NCBI GenBank assembly: GCA_965603355.1
Contig: CBFDCQ010000001.1
Coordinates: 116,367 to 180,366, forward strand
DNA from: CBFDCQ01 sp965603355
GTDB taxonomy: Bacteria > Hydrogenedentota > CAZGCA01 > CBFDCQ01
Direction of reading: 5' to 3'
DNA length: 64,000 nt
Below the pieces are notes generated by a model that had not been told where the DNA came from, searched no databases, and worked only from the letters and a program-made list of their open reading frames with translations. The position numbers and the translations under genes are program-made. Shown piece by piece: positions 42,352 to 51,616 of this stretch. The number at the start of each line of letters is the position of its first letter. Within the stretch, counting starts at the first letter, position 1.

Positions 42352-44171
42352 ACCCCAAGCAGAACATTATCAAGACGTTGGTTCTGATCGTGATTCTGTG
42401 CGGGCTCGGCTTGTACTATCGCGTACACGTGCGAGAGGGAGGCAAAAGACGGCAGGAGGCTGAGGAAGAGGCGAAGAAGGTGTTTCAGATTGACAGAGAC
42501 AAGGTCGGCGAATTTCGTCTCGCACGTGCAAACGAGGAGGAGATCGTCTGCAAGAAAACCGACGACAGATGGCTCATCGAGAAACCGGTCCAGACTGACG
42601 CCGACCAGAACGCCGTCAACAGGGTTGTGAGCGAGTTCGTGGATGCGAAAAGGACTCGAACCGTCGAAGAGGCGCCGGACAAGCTCGTACCGTATGGGCT
42701 GGACAAACCTTCCCTGACACTTTCCGCCGTGGTCGAGGAGCGGGACGAGCCCGCGACGATTCTGTTCGGCGAAGAGAACCCCGGCAAGACCGCCTTTTAC
42801 GCCAAGACGGCGGCCGAGGAGCCCGTATTCCTTGTCCAGTCGCACACGAAAAGGAGCTTGGATAAAGCGCTGTTCGACCTGCGAGATAAGAAGCTTGCGG
42901 ACTTCCAGAAGGACGGCGTTCGGGCGTTACAACTCGAACGCGGCGAGTCAAAGGTCGATCTCGAGAAACGCGATGACGGAACGTGGATTATGACCGAGCC
43001 TCTGAAGACGAGGGCGGATGCCACCGAGATTGACAAGATAATAGACAAGGTACAGACGGGAAGGATCAAGGAGTTCGTCAACGAAGAGCCCGAGAATCTT
43101 GTACAGTACGGTCTGGATTCACCCGAGATCAAACTGACCCTGCTTGTCGATGACGACAGGGCGAGCAAGACCCTGCTCATAGGGAGGAAGAACGAAGATA
43201 AGGAAGGCTATTACGCCAAACGTGCTGAGCAGACGAACGTGTTTGTTCTCGAACAGGACGTCGTAGACGCTCTACCCGAGAAAGTCGAAATCCTGCGTGA
43301 CCGCAGTCTGCTTGCCTTGAACACCGGCGACGTCCGCAAGTTGCAGTACGTTACGGAGGAAGAGGAATTCGTGCTGGCGACAAACGACGAGGGCGCTTGG
43401 GAGCTCAAGAAGCCGGTTGAGGAGAAGGCGGACGATCTCCAGGTGAACGACCTCATTACGGATTTGAAGAACATCAACGCGAATGAGCTTCTTGATGAGG
43501 AGAAAGAAGAGTTTGGGCTGACGAAGCCGCAGATAACCGCGAAGCTGTGGAAGAAAGCCGAGGAGGCGCCGATCGTCGTGACAATTGGGACGACGGACGA
43601 GGAGAAGAACCTCGTGTATGCTCGAAACATGGACGGTCATCCGGTGGCGTTTGATATTGGTGAGCTTGCCAAGGTACGGAAGACGCTGTTCGACTTTCGC
43701 GACAAGAAGCTCGTCTCGTTTAACCAGACTGACGTCCTGAGAATGGCTGTCCGGTGCGCCGAGCATGAACTCGTGGTCGTCCAGAAGGATGACAGGTGGG
43801 TGCCGGAGAAACCGGAGCAGTTCAAGATCGGCAACCAGGGCGACGTTGATGGTCTGGTCCGGGCGATAGCCTACGTGACGATGACAGAGATCGTCGAGGA
43901 GGAAAAACCGGAAAACCTCGCCGACTACGGTTTGGACAAACCGCGAGCCGAGTTCTCGGTCCAGTTGACGGGCGAAGAGAGCGTCGGCCCCTTCCTAATA
44001 GGCGACTTCCGCGACAATGGTGTCTACGTCGTGACCGAGGGTAAACCGGGCGTATATCTTGTCGAGGAAATTCTCCTGGACGATATGAGACGCACACTTG
44101 GCGCAATCCTCAACGAGAACCTGCCGCCCCTCCTCAAACCGCAGGAAGGGCAAGAGCCGGGACCCGAATAG
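42348..44171 (+). CDS. DUF4340 protein of the GldG-type exporter operon
   Basis: 607 residues: one N-terminal helix, then a periplasmic region of three or four DUF4340-type repeats, each with a D-G/D-R-W-x-I/V-x-K/E-P core and Y-G-L-D-x-P. The repeats begin near 60, 190, 330 and 450. The protein has very many Glu, Lys and Asp residues. It overlaps the GldG-like gene by four bases. In many genomes DUF4340 genes lie next to GldG, so it is likely a structural part of the exporter. Its exact job is unknown. Confidence 0.85.
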   Translation: MNPKQNIIKTLVLIVILCGLGLYYRVHVREGGKRRQEAEEEAKKVFQIDRDKVGEFRLARANEEEIVCKKTDDRWLIEKPVQTDADQNAVNRVVSEFVDAKRTRTVEEAPDKLVPYGLDKPSLTLSAVVEERDEPATILFGEENPGKTAFYAKTAAEEPVFLVQSHTKRSLDKALFDLRDKKLADFQKDGVRALQLERGESKVDLEKRDDGTWIMTEPLKTRADATEIDKIIDKVQTGRIKEFVNEEPENLVQYGLDSPEIKLTLLVDDDRASKTLLIGRKNEDKEGYYAKRAEQTNVFVLEQDVVDALPEKVEILRDRSLLALNTGDVRKLQYVTEEEEFVLATNDEGAWELKKPVEEKADDLQVNDLITDLKNINANELLDEEKEEFGLTKPQITAKLWKKAEEAPIVVTIGTTDEEKNLVYARNMDGHPVAFDIGELAKVRKTLFDFRDKKLVSFNQTDVLRMAVRCAEHELVVVQKDDRWVPEKPEQFKIGNQGDVDGLVRAIAYVTMTEIVEEEKPENLADYGLDKPRAEFSVQLTGEESVGPFLIGDFRDNGVYVVTEGKPGVYLVEEILLDDMRRTLGAILNENLPPLLKPQEGQEPGPE

Positions 44172-44259
44172 CTCGCTGCCTGAGATTTGCTTACCATCCT
44201 GGCGTGGCACGGATTCCCACCTGTGTGACATCCCCGGAAGCCCACAGGACGAATCTTGT

Positions 44260-44280
44260 GCCACCAATAGTCCTGGTGGC
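44260..44280 (+). terminator. Hairpin after the exporter operon
   Basis: GCCACC and GGTGGC arms with a 9-base loop, 90 bases after the DUF4340 stop. No T-tract follows. Just downstream an ATTCC...GGAAT palindrome (44286-44303) resembles a decayed copy of the dRS3-like repeat seen at 598-678. Confidence 0.35.
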
Positions 44281-44348
44281 GCAACATTCCGCGGGCGGGA
44301 ATCGAGCCTGAGAAACGGGACGTCCGAGCGATGACGGCGCACTCCCAC

Positions 44349-44376
44349 TTGACAAAACCGAGAGCTTCCGTATAAT
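44349..44376 (+). promoter_or_regulatory. Promoter for the UDP-sugar pyrophosphorylase gene
   Basis: TTGACA, 16-base spacer, TATAAT, ending 57 bases before the coding start. Confidence 0.8.
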
Positions 44377-44433
44377 GCTTCACGTCGGGCAGGTTGAGGA
44401 ATGATATCGCGGAACTAAGAGGCGGATACTCCT

Positions 44434-45861
44434 ATGACGGTCGATCCACGGGAAGAAGGCCGGCTGGTCGATGCCACGAAAGAAGCCGGGCAGGAACATA
44501 TATTCCGCTGGTGGGACGAACTTGGTGAGAGCGATAGGGACGGGCTCTTGGCTCAGGTTAAGTCCATAGACTTCAAGCTGCTTAGCCGACTCGTCACCTC
44601 ACTTCTTCATGACGAAGAACCCTCGCACTGTGAGGGGACGCTGGAGACCGCCGAGGTTATCCGAGTGCCGAGAACCGACGAGGAGCGACAGGCGGAGAAA
44701 CGAGCCAGAGAGCGCGGCGAGGAACTGCTCGCAGAGGGTAAGGTATGCGCCGTGCTTGTGGCCGGCGGTCAAGCCACGAGAATGGGCTGTGACGGCCCGA
44801 AAGGTGTCGTGCCGATAGGACCTATCAGCGGCAAGAGCTTCTTTGAACTTTACGCTGAGATTATTCGGGCAATCGAGCGGAGGTACGGCGCGGTCTTGCC
44901 GTGGTACATGATGACCAGCGTAACTAATGATGAGCAAACCAAACGGTTTTTCGAAGATCACGACTATTTCGGGATATTGCCCGCGAATGTCCGCTTTGTC
45001 ATGCAGGACATGCTGCCGGCGGTCGATTTCTCGGGCAAGATCATCATGGACTCCAAGAGCCACATCTTCATGAGCCCGACGGGACACGGCGCATCGCTGA
45101 GAATGCTTCACGACCGAGGCGCGATAGCTGACATGAAATCGCGCGGGCTTGAGCTCATCTACCACTTCCAGGTCGACAACCCGCTGATTGCGCTCGCCGA
45201 CCCGGTCTTTTTAGGGTACCACGACCTGAACGGCGCCGAGATGTCGTCCAAGATGGTGGACAAGAACTCGCCGACCGAGGGGGTCGGAATAGCGTGCATC
45301 AAGGACGGCAAGAACGTCGTGATCGAGTACAGTGACCTCGACAAAAAGATGGCGAACGAACGAACGCCGGACGGACGGTTCCGGTTCTGGCCCGGGAACA
45401 TCGCGCAGCACGTGATTAACGTGAGCTTCGTGGAGCGGATGAGACCGATCGCTGACACAATGCCGTTTCACGTGGCCAGAAAGAAAGTGCCCTACGTTAA
45501 CGAGCGCGGCGAACGCTGCGTTCCCGACGAGGTGAACGGCGTGAAGTTCGAGAGCTTCGTATTTGACGCGCTTCCCTACGCAAAGAAGATCGTGCACATG
45601 GAAATCGTCCGTGAGAACGAGTACTGTCCGGTTAAGACCCTGAACGGACATGATTCGCCGGACGTCGCGAAGCAGTTTATGAGTAACGTGTGCGGACGCT
45701 GGCTTGAGTCAGCCGGAGTCAAGGTTCCAAGGAATGCCTCCGGCACCGTAACTGCGCGAATAGAGATAAACCCTCTATACGCGCTGGACGAGGAAGAGCT
45801 CGCTCGTAAGGTTGACCGGAATCTGGTTGTGGGCGATGAACTCTACCTTTCAGAGAACTAG
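44434..45861 (+). CDS. UDP-N-acetylglucosamine/UDP-glucose pyrophosphorylase, eukaryote-type UAP family
   Basis: 475 residues. It makes UDP-activated sugar from UTP and sugar 1-phosphate. The nucleotide loop reads V-A-G-G-Q-A-T-R-M-G-C-D-G-P-K-G, matching the L-x-G-G-Q-G-T-R-L-G-x-x-G-P-K-G of the UDPGP family; H-F-Q-V-D-N-P and the later substrate loops are present. Bacteria more often use GlmU, so this is the eukaryote-like UAP1/AGX branch. The exact sugar (GlcNAc, GalNAc or glucose) cannot be fixed. A good promoter lies 57 bases upstream. Two small genes follow. Confidence 0.85.
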   Translation: MTVDPREEGRLVDATKEAGQEHIFRWWDELGESDRDGLLAQVKSIDFKLLSRLVTSLLHDEEPSHCEGTLETAEVIRVPRTDEERQAEKRARERGEELLAEGKVCAVLVAGGQATRMGCDGPKGVVPIGPISGKSFFELYAEIIRAIERRYGAVLPWYMMTSVTNDEQTKRFFEDHDYFGILPANVRFVMQDMLPAVDFSGKIIMDSKSHIFMSPTGHGASLRMLHDRGAIADMKSRGLELIYHFQVDNPLIALADPVFLGYHDLNGAEMSSKMVDKNSPTEGVGIACIKDGKNVVIEYSDLDKKMANERTPDGRFRFWPGNIAQHVINVSFVERMRPIADTMPFHVARKKVPYVNERGERCVPDEVNGVKFESFVFDALPYAKKIVHMEIVRENEYCPVKTLNGHDSPDVAKQFMSNVCGRWLESAGVKVPRNASGTVTARIEINPLYALDEEELARKVDRNLVVGDELYLSEN

Positions 45862-45883
45862 AGCGGCACGGGAGAGAAAGACT

Positions 45884-46168
45884 GTGAGACTACATGGTAG
45901 TGAATCCAGGACGCATCTTACTAGACTATGGCATTTGGCGCTGGTTTTTGGTATCCTTGTCGGTGTTGTGGGTTGCCACAGTGCAGTCTATAACACGTAT
46001 TCCGTCCCCGGCGAGACTGCCGGCGGTGGTTTGAGATACTACAATAACTCATTCCCCCGCGGCGAAAAGCCGGATCCGTGGGAGGGACAAGGTCAGGAAT
46101 CGGTCGAACCTGAACGGGAAGAAGATGCCGAAAAAGAAGAAGCAACAGGTTCGTCAGCGACCCCGTAG
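45884..46168 (+). CDS. Small predicted lipoprotein
   Basis: 94 residues from GTG 45884 with GGAGAG 7 bases upstream. A basic N-terminus and a hydrophobic stretch end in V-V-G-C, so Cys31 would be lipidated. The mature part is short, with a Tyr/Asn-rich start and a very acidic tail. No family is recognised. The start lies 22 bases after the pyrophosphorylase stop. The next gene begins inside it. Confidence 0.65.
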   Translation: MRLHGSESRTHLTRLWHLALVFGILVGVVGCHSAVYNTYSVPGETAGGGLRYYNNSFPRGEKPDPWEGQGQESVEPEREEDAEKEEATGSSATP

Positions 46169-46559
46169 CGGACGCGCGGCGCCGGTAAGACCAACGGCAG
46201 CCGACCAACTGCCTACGGACGAGATTTTCGACGGGCTCAGAGACAGGAGCCTGGCGCGAAGCGCCGCCGTCAAGCGGCTGCTCGAGCTGGACTGTATAGA
46301 TGTGCTTCAGTTTCTTGACCTGTCGTGGGTGCACACCGTGGCGAACACCGGTCGGCCGGAATTCATCGGCAAGAGGACGAATTTCGCTTTCGATATAAGC
46401 GAATTCTCACATGATGAAATAGTGCTTTTCAGAGACTGGCTCACCGGTGCTCTTCATGATGACGCCATTTCCGTGGAGCTCCTGCAGAGATTCGTCTCAG
46501 TCGCTGCAACCGCGTTGAGAATCTGGATTAGCGATAAACGGGTGGATTCTCTCGTATGA
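46125..46559 (+). CDS. Small hypothetical protein, basic N-terminus
   Basis: 144 residues. M-P-K-K-K-K-Q-Q-V-R-Q-R-P-R-S-G-R is strongly basic and disordered; the rest is helical with no signal peptide, membrane segment or known motif. The ATG overlaps the lipoprotein gene by 44 bases in another frame, with GGGAAGAAG directly before it, suggesting coupled expression. Function unknown. Confidence 0.6.
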   Translation: MPKKKKQQVRQRPRSGRAAPVRPTAADQLPTDEIFDGLRDRSLARSAAVKRLLELDCIDVLQFLDLSWVHTVANTGRPEFIGKRTNFAFDISEFSHDEIVLFRDWLTGALHDDAISVELLQRFVSVAATALRIWISDKRVDSLV

Positions 46560-46729
46560 GGCGTATCGTCTCGGCTATTGGACCTCCTGTTGACAGCGTA
46601 TCAGCAATCGAAGGTAGGCTGGGCGTCTCGTCCAAGATGCGCTGAGGAGAACCCGCCGTCCCAACCTCCTCAAGGACGAGCCTTACCTTGCCTCTGCATT
46701 GTGCGTCGGTTTGAGGAGTGACTTCTTCG

Positions 46730-47866
46730 GTGAATCTTCGTCTTCTTCATCTCGCAGACCTTCACCTGGGAGCGAACTGCGCGTTTCTCGGCGAAAAGGC
46801 CGGGGAAAGGAAAAAGGATTTCGAGCGCGCGTTCGAGCGCGCCATGGACTTCGCCCGCGACGCGGCGAACGGCATTGATCTGGTGGTCATCGCAGGCGAT
46901 CTGTTCGACTCGCACAGGCCGGAACCGAGGCTCGTGGAACTCGTGAGAAGAAAGTTCGCCGCGGTAAGAGAGGCCGGTGTATCCATTGTGCTTGCACCCG
47001 GCACGCACGATACGTCCTCATACAGGGACTGTGTGTACAGGGAGGAGAATCTGGGCGACATCCTCCTGTTGAGCGACGACAGCGACTGTCCCGTGAGTTT
47101 CGAGGTCGGCGACAAGACGGTTCACATATATGGCGCCGTCCGAGGTATCCACTGCCGCGACGTCCCGCTTGACAAAATGTCGCGCATCTCCGCCGATGGA
47201 GTCCACATAGGCGTTATGCACGCAGCGGTCCAACCAACCTCCGGCGTTGACTTCTCGGGGGGCGAGTTGGGCGTCACTTTGCCCGACCTCGCGAAAACGC
47301 GCCTGGATTATATTGCCCTGGGTCATTACCACAACTTCAAGCAGTACCCTGCCGACGGCGTCACGGCAGTCTATCCCGGAACGCTCGAGGGGAGATCATT
47401 CCGCGAGACGGGCGACAGGTATCTTGTCACCGTGACCTTTACTCCGGGAGGACCTGCTGTCGAGAAGACGCGTTTCAACGCACGCACGATACGTCAGGAG
47501 ACTATAGACCTCGACCGGACGCCGTGCTGCGACCAGTCGGAGTTGTGCAACAGAGTGGAAAGCGTCGCGGACAAGGACGCAATCGTGGAATTCATCGTCC
47601 GCGGCGACGCCGAGTTTTCCTTCAGCACCGCCGCGATTGAGGAGATGTTTGCCGACAAGTTTTTCTATCTCAGGATAGTGGACGAGACCCGGGTATACTG
47701 CGCGCGGTGGGTGAAACAGTTCCGGGATGAACGCACGGTGCGAGGCATATTTGTCCGCATACTCATCGAGAGAATCGACAACGCAAGCACGGACGAAGAG
47801 AAGAGGCTGCTGGACATGGCGCTCAGATTAGGGTTGACGGAGCTGGCGGGCGACGATGCGGATTGA
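46730..47866 (+). CDS. Mre11/SbcD-like DNA repair nuclease (YhaO type)
   Basis: About 378 residues from GTG 46730 (M-N-L-R-L-L-H-L-A-D-L-H-L-G); a GTG at 46718 is the longer alternative. Metallophosphoesterase motifs D-L-H, G-D-L-F-D, P-G-T-H-D (G-N-H-D in most relatives) and G-H-Y-H are visible. It would process DNA ends with the Rad50-like partner encoded next, which it overlaps by 11 bases. The two genes match the yhaO-yhaN arrangement. The Asn-to-Thr change also occurs in related proteins, so activity may be kept. Confidence 0.82.
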   Translation: MNLRLLHLADLHLGANCAFLGEKAGERKKDFERAFERAMDFARDAANGIDLVVIAGDLFDSHRPEPRLVELVRRKFAAVREAGVSIVLAPGTHDTSSYRDCVYREENLGDILLLSDDSDCPVSFEVGDKTVHIYGAVRGIHCRDVPLDKMSRISADGVHIGVMHAAVQPTSGVDFSGGELGVTLPDLAKTRLDYIALGHYHNFKQYPADGVTAVYPGTLEGRSFRETGDRYLVTVTFTPGGPAVEKTRFNARTIRQETIDLDRTPCCDQSELCNRVESVADKDAIVEFIVRGDAEFSFSTAAIEEMFADKFFYLRIVDETRVYCARWVKQFRDERTVRGIFVRILIERIDNASTDEEKRLLDMALRLGLTELAGDDAD

Positions 47867-50036
47867 GCGGATTAGAATAGACGCGTTCGGACTGTTCAGC
47901 CGCGGCGTCACGGCGGAGTTCGGGAAAGCTCCAATCGCGGTCGTCCTGGGCGACAATGAATCGGGTAAGACCACGATGATGGAGGCGATCGTCGCTACCA
48001 TTTTCGGATTCTTGAACCCCCAGAACGAAGAAGCGCGGCGACCCTGGCAGGAACACGAACGCTATTCCTGCTCAATCACACTTCGGTTGAACGACTCATC
48101 GCTGATAGAAGTAGCCCGCAACTTCGATGATAACGCCGTTAGAATGCGCCGATTGACCGGCGAATCCGAGGAACTGATCTTCGCGGGCAAAGCAAGTCCC
48201 AGAAGCAGGTCCGCGGACGCGGACCGATACGCCGCGCTCCTCGAGGACATACTCGGACTTAGAGAGGTCACGGTGTTCATGGCGTCCGTTTTCGTCCGAC
48301 AGGAACACCTGCAGACCGAGCTGAGCGAAGGCATGAGGCGGGCTGTGTCCGGCGCGGTTTCAACCGACTACGAGAAGGCGCGCGCAGCTCTCACGGAGAG
48401 GTTCTTCAAGCTCACAAAACACAATCCGTGGGGCAACCGGGACAAGAAGAACGACAGAAAGATCGAGGAGCTCCAGAAACAACAGGCCGAGGTCACCGGA
48501 AAACTGGATGCGCTGGGCGAAGCGGAGCAAGGCATAGGGAGTCTTCTTGAACAAGATCAGCGTATGAAGGATGAGATTGAGCAGATTAAGCGCCAGGTGC
48601 AAGAGAATGAGCAGGCGTTGAGGAGCGTCGCGGAGTTCAATCGCCTGAACAATGACAAAGAGCGGGCGCGTGAACGGGAGACCACGCTCAGACGCGAGCT
48701 CGAGAACGTGCGCGTGACGAGGGCGCGGATGGAAGAAATAACAACGGAACTGAAAGAGAAGTACCCGGATTTCGACAGCGCGGATATGCCTTTTCAACAG
48801 CTGCTGGTGCGGGCCGCCGAACTCGAGGACGAGGAGGGACGACGCGAGCAGGCAGTCCGTGTTGAGCAAGGACGACTTGATATGGCCCGGCAGAACGAAC
48901 TCAAGAGCGCGGGGTTGGCTCTTGCTGTCTTCATGGCCCTTGTCGGCGGGGTGGTCGGTTTTGCAGTAACAGGTGTTCCGACGTGCCTGGCCGGAGTTCT
49001 CGTTGGCGGGGCGCTGGGTTACCTGCTGCCTCACCTCTTGCCGTCGCTGCCGGGGGGGAAAGCCGCCAAGGCGCAGGTTCGCGTGTCAACGTTCCGCGAG
49101 GAACTTCAGGGCATTTGTGAGCGAAGGGAGCGGGTTTTCCGGGAGATCGAAACGCTCTGCGGCACGACGGATGTTGCCGCCATCTCCGTCCAGTTCGAAG
49201 AGTACCGGGCGCTCCAGAATCAACTCGACGCGGCAGAAAACCTCAGCAAGACGTTCCGGGCGGAGCAGGAGATGAAAGACGACTACGACGCGGCGGTACA
49301 ACAGCTCGTTGTCATAGAGAATCAGACCGACGGACTGCTCCGAACGGCAACGTCGCTGGGCCTGTTGAAGGACGACCCGCAAGATGCGCTCATTCTCGAA
49401 ACCAAACTCAGAAGCTCTTGCGAGGAAATGAGGGCGAACCTCGAGGAGAAAAGAGAGCGCGAGGTGGAAATGCAGGTGGAGATCGCCCGGTTGAGCGGCG
49501 CGCAAGCGGACGATCGCCCGCTTCTGGAGGAACAGATCGAGGATATGGAGCGCGAACTAGTGCGGCTCGCCTTGAACCGCGACGCCCTCAAGTGCGCGGT
49601 CGACGTCCTTTCGGAGGCGATAATAGAGTACCGTAAGGCTTACCTGCCGATGTTGGAGGCGGACATTACAGATCTGTTCTCGCGTATCGTGGGGGAGAAA
49701 TACAGCCGGATACACTTTGACAGGACTCTCAAGCCGCAAGTGGACGCGCAGGAACGTTCGGACATCGAACCGGCGGCGCTCAGTGTTGGCACTCGCGATC
49801 AACTCTACCTGGCGATGCGGCTCGCCTTTGCAAGGCAGATATCGGGCGGCGAGACTCTGCCGCTGATTCTCGATGATCCCTTCACGAACTTCGACGAGCG
49901 CAGGCTGGCTGCCGTTCACGAGATACTTAGGTCAGCGAGTGCGGATCAGCAGGTTATACTGTTCACGCACGACCGGCGTCTCTCGGGCTGGACCGATCTC
50001 GTAGTGGAACTCAACGAAGCCGGCTCTCAAATGTGA
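47856..50036 (+). CDS. Rad50/SbcC-like AAA ATPase with a membrane hairpin (YhaN type)
   Basis: 726 residues. Walker A L-G-D-N-E-S-G-K-T-T lies at 31-40 and Walker B L-P-L-I-L-D-D-P-F-T-N-F-D near 663, joined by two long coiled coils. In place of a zinc hook (no C-x-x-C), residues about 353-395 are two hydrophobic helices, so the coiled-coil tip sits in the membrane. This layout matches YhaN. Together with the nuclease it could form a membrane-tethered DNA-end processing complex. The ABC-like signature L-S-V-G-T-R-D-Q is present. The stop converges on the DUF362 gene after 11 bases. Confidence 0.82.
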   Translation: MRIERIRIDAFGLFSRGVTAEFGKAPIAVVLGDNESGKTTMMEAIVATIFGFLNPQNEEARRPWQEHERYSCSITLRLNDSSLIEVARNFDDNAVRMRRLTGESEELIFAGKASPRSRSADADRYAALLEDILGLREVTVFMASVFVRQEHLQTELSEGMRRAVSGAVSTDYEKARAALTERFFKLTKHNPWGNRDKKNDRKIEELQKQQAEVTGKLDALGEAEQGIGSLLEQDQRMKDEIEQIKRQVQENEQALRSVAEFNRLNNDKERARERETTLRRELENVRVTRARMEEITTELKEKYPDFDSADMPFQQLLVRAAELEDEEGRREQAVRVEQGRLDMARQNELKSAGLALAVFMALVGGVVGFAVTGVPTCLAGVLVGGALGYLLPHLLPSLPGGKAAKAQVRVSTFREELQGICERRERVFREIETLCGTTDVAAISVQFEEYRALQNQLDAAENLSKTFRAEQEMKDDYDAAVQQLVVIENQTDGLLRTATSLGLLKDDPQDALILETKLRSSCEEMRANLEEKREREVEMQVEIARLSGAQADDRPLLEEQIEDMERELVRLALNRDALKCAVDVLSEAIIEYRKAYLPMLEADITDLFSRIVGEKYSRIHFDRTLKPQVDAQERSDIEPAALSVGTRDQLYLAMRLAFARQISGGETLPLILDDPFTNFDERRLAAVHEILRSASADQQVILFTHDRRLSGWTDLVVELNEAGSQM

Positions 50037-50047
50037 AGCACCGGCAT

Positions 50048-51196
50048 CTAGCGATTGAGCAGCCTCGCGAGCAAACCCGACTTCAATTTCATTGCCCCGC
50101 TGGGACACATTTCCTGGCAGCAGTAGCAGCGAATGCACTTGCTCTTGTCAATTAGGATCTTCGATCCAGCCAGCTTTATTGCCTTGGGAACTGCCGGACA
50201 TGCCTCGACACACACCCCGCACAGCGTGCACAGCTTCTTGTCCGGAGCCGGCTTCGGGACAAGCGATTCCGTCAAACGTCTGGCCACTGACGGGGGAAAC
50301 GGTCCAAACTGCGCTATTCGGTTGACGACCTGGAGCCTCTGGAAGTCCTCCACGAAAACGTTCTCGACCGGCTCGCCCAGAACCTCTATATCATCCATCT
50401 CCTCGGCCATGTACCCGCTCTCGTAAGCCGCTCGCGTGGTCGGCACCGTTATCGGATCGATATTGACGACGCGGCACGCTACGACGTCAACCGCCGGAAA
50501 GTCCCTGCCGGCGACTATGACGCCAACGTCCCTCGGAGTGCCGCCGCTGGGGCCGTTGCCCTCCATCGCGACGATTCCGTCCATAACGGCGAGCGCGAGT
50601 TTGGGCCTGAGATACCTGTTGATGTCAAGCAGCACTTCTGCGAAATGCTCCCTGTCCGGGAACCTGCAATGGTGCTGCGCTTTAAGGAATCCCGGGACGC
50701 AGCCGAACTGGTTCTTCACTGCCCCGGTGAAGTATACCTGACCGTGGGTCTTGAGCTTGGGAAGGGAAATGATCTTGTCCGCCTCCACGGCGGCTCGTGA
50801 GAGAACCAGCTTCTTTGCGCGAAGTCCGGTTTCGTTCTCAACCTCGACGAGGCTGGCGGAGAAGTCCATTGTTTCCGCGCCCAATTCCTCCGCCACAGCC
50901 CCGATCCCGGTGGCGCGCAACACCCTCTCACAACGCGCGATCCCGGGACTATCGCCGACCAGCGGTATCGCGCCGGCTTCCTTCACCAGCTTTATTACGG
51001 CGGCCACGAGCGACGGATGAGTGGTGATGGCTTTTCTCGGGGCGGCAGGGTGAAGCATGTTCGGCTTGATCAGAACCCGCTCACCAGGGCGTACAACCGA
51101 CGAGATGCCACCTAGCAGACGGACTGCTTCTCGGACAGCGTCCTCCACCTCATCTCGCTCATACCCGGAACACTTAACCAGCGAAACTTCCGCCAT
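50048..51196 (-). CDS. DUF362 protein with C-terminal ferredoxin domain
   Basis: About 382 residues from the ATG at 51196, with GGAGG 10 bases upstream; the frame opens earlier at 51313. The N-terminal DUF362 domain has K-P-N-M-L and G-D-S-P-G. The last 60 residues hold two [4Fe-4S] motifs, CTLCGVCVEACP and CIRCYCCQEMCP. The domain is common in anaerobes and its reaction is unknown; electron transfer to a partner is likely. It stands alone. Confidence 0.85.
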   Translation of the reverse strand: MAEVSLVKCSGYERDEVEDAVREAVRLLGGISSVVRPGERVLIKPNMLHPAAPRKAITTHPSLVAAVIKLVKEAGAIPLVGDSPGIARCERVLRATGIGAVAEELGAETMDFSASLVEVENETGLRAKKLVLSRAAVEADKIISLPKLKTHGQVYFTGAVKNQFGCVPGFLKAQHHCRFPDREHFAEVLLDINRYLRPKLALAVMDGIVAMEGNGPSGGTPRDVGVIVAGRDFPAVDVVACRVVNIDPITVPTTRAAYESGYMAEEMDDIEVLGEPVENVFVEDFQRLQVVNRIAQFGPFPPSVARRLTESLVPKPAPDKKLCTLCGVCVEACPAVPKAIKLAGSKILIDKSKCIRCYCCQEMCPSGAMKLKSGLLARLLNR

Positions 51197-51322
51197 AATC
51201 AACCGCACCTCCCATGCAGGCGGTATGGTATCACACGAGCAACGGCAGGTCAACGGATTGCGCGTAAGAGCGAAGACAGTTGCCATTCCGTGACGCCCTC
51301 TGCCTGTTACCACATTTTCTTC

Positions 51323-51351
51323 TTGACTTTTGGGAACAGATTACATAGGAT
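51323..51351 (+). promoter_or_regulatory. Promoter for tRNA-Phe
   Basis: TTGACT, 17-base spacer, TAGGAT, about 35 bases before the tRNA. Confidence 0.6.
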
Positions 51352-51386
51352 TTGGCTGCAAAATCTTGGCTTGGCGGCGTCAGTGT

Positions 51387-51462
<76 letters not shown>

Positions 51463-51519
51463 TTCTTACTCGTCCCTGCCTCGGGGAGGAACGGCACGGC
51501 ATATCGCCTGTGTGTTTCC

Positions 51520-51549
51520 TTGACTTTGGCTAGACGCCTTTGTTATAAT
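51520..51549 (+). promoter_or_regulatory. Promoter for the second ABC exporter operon
   Basis: TTGACT, 18-base spacer, TATAAT, about 70 bases before the ATPase gene. Confidence 0.75.
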
Positions 51550-51616
51550 CGTACGTTATGCATGCTATAAACTTGGATCAACAGGAAGTGACTGTCTATT
51601 TGAGGAGGGCTACCAG

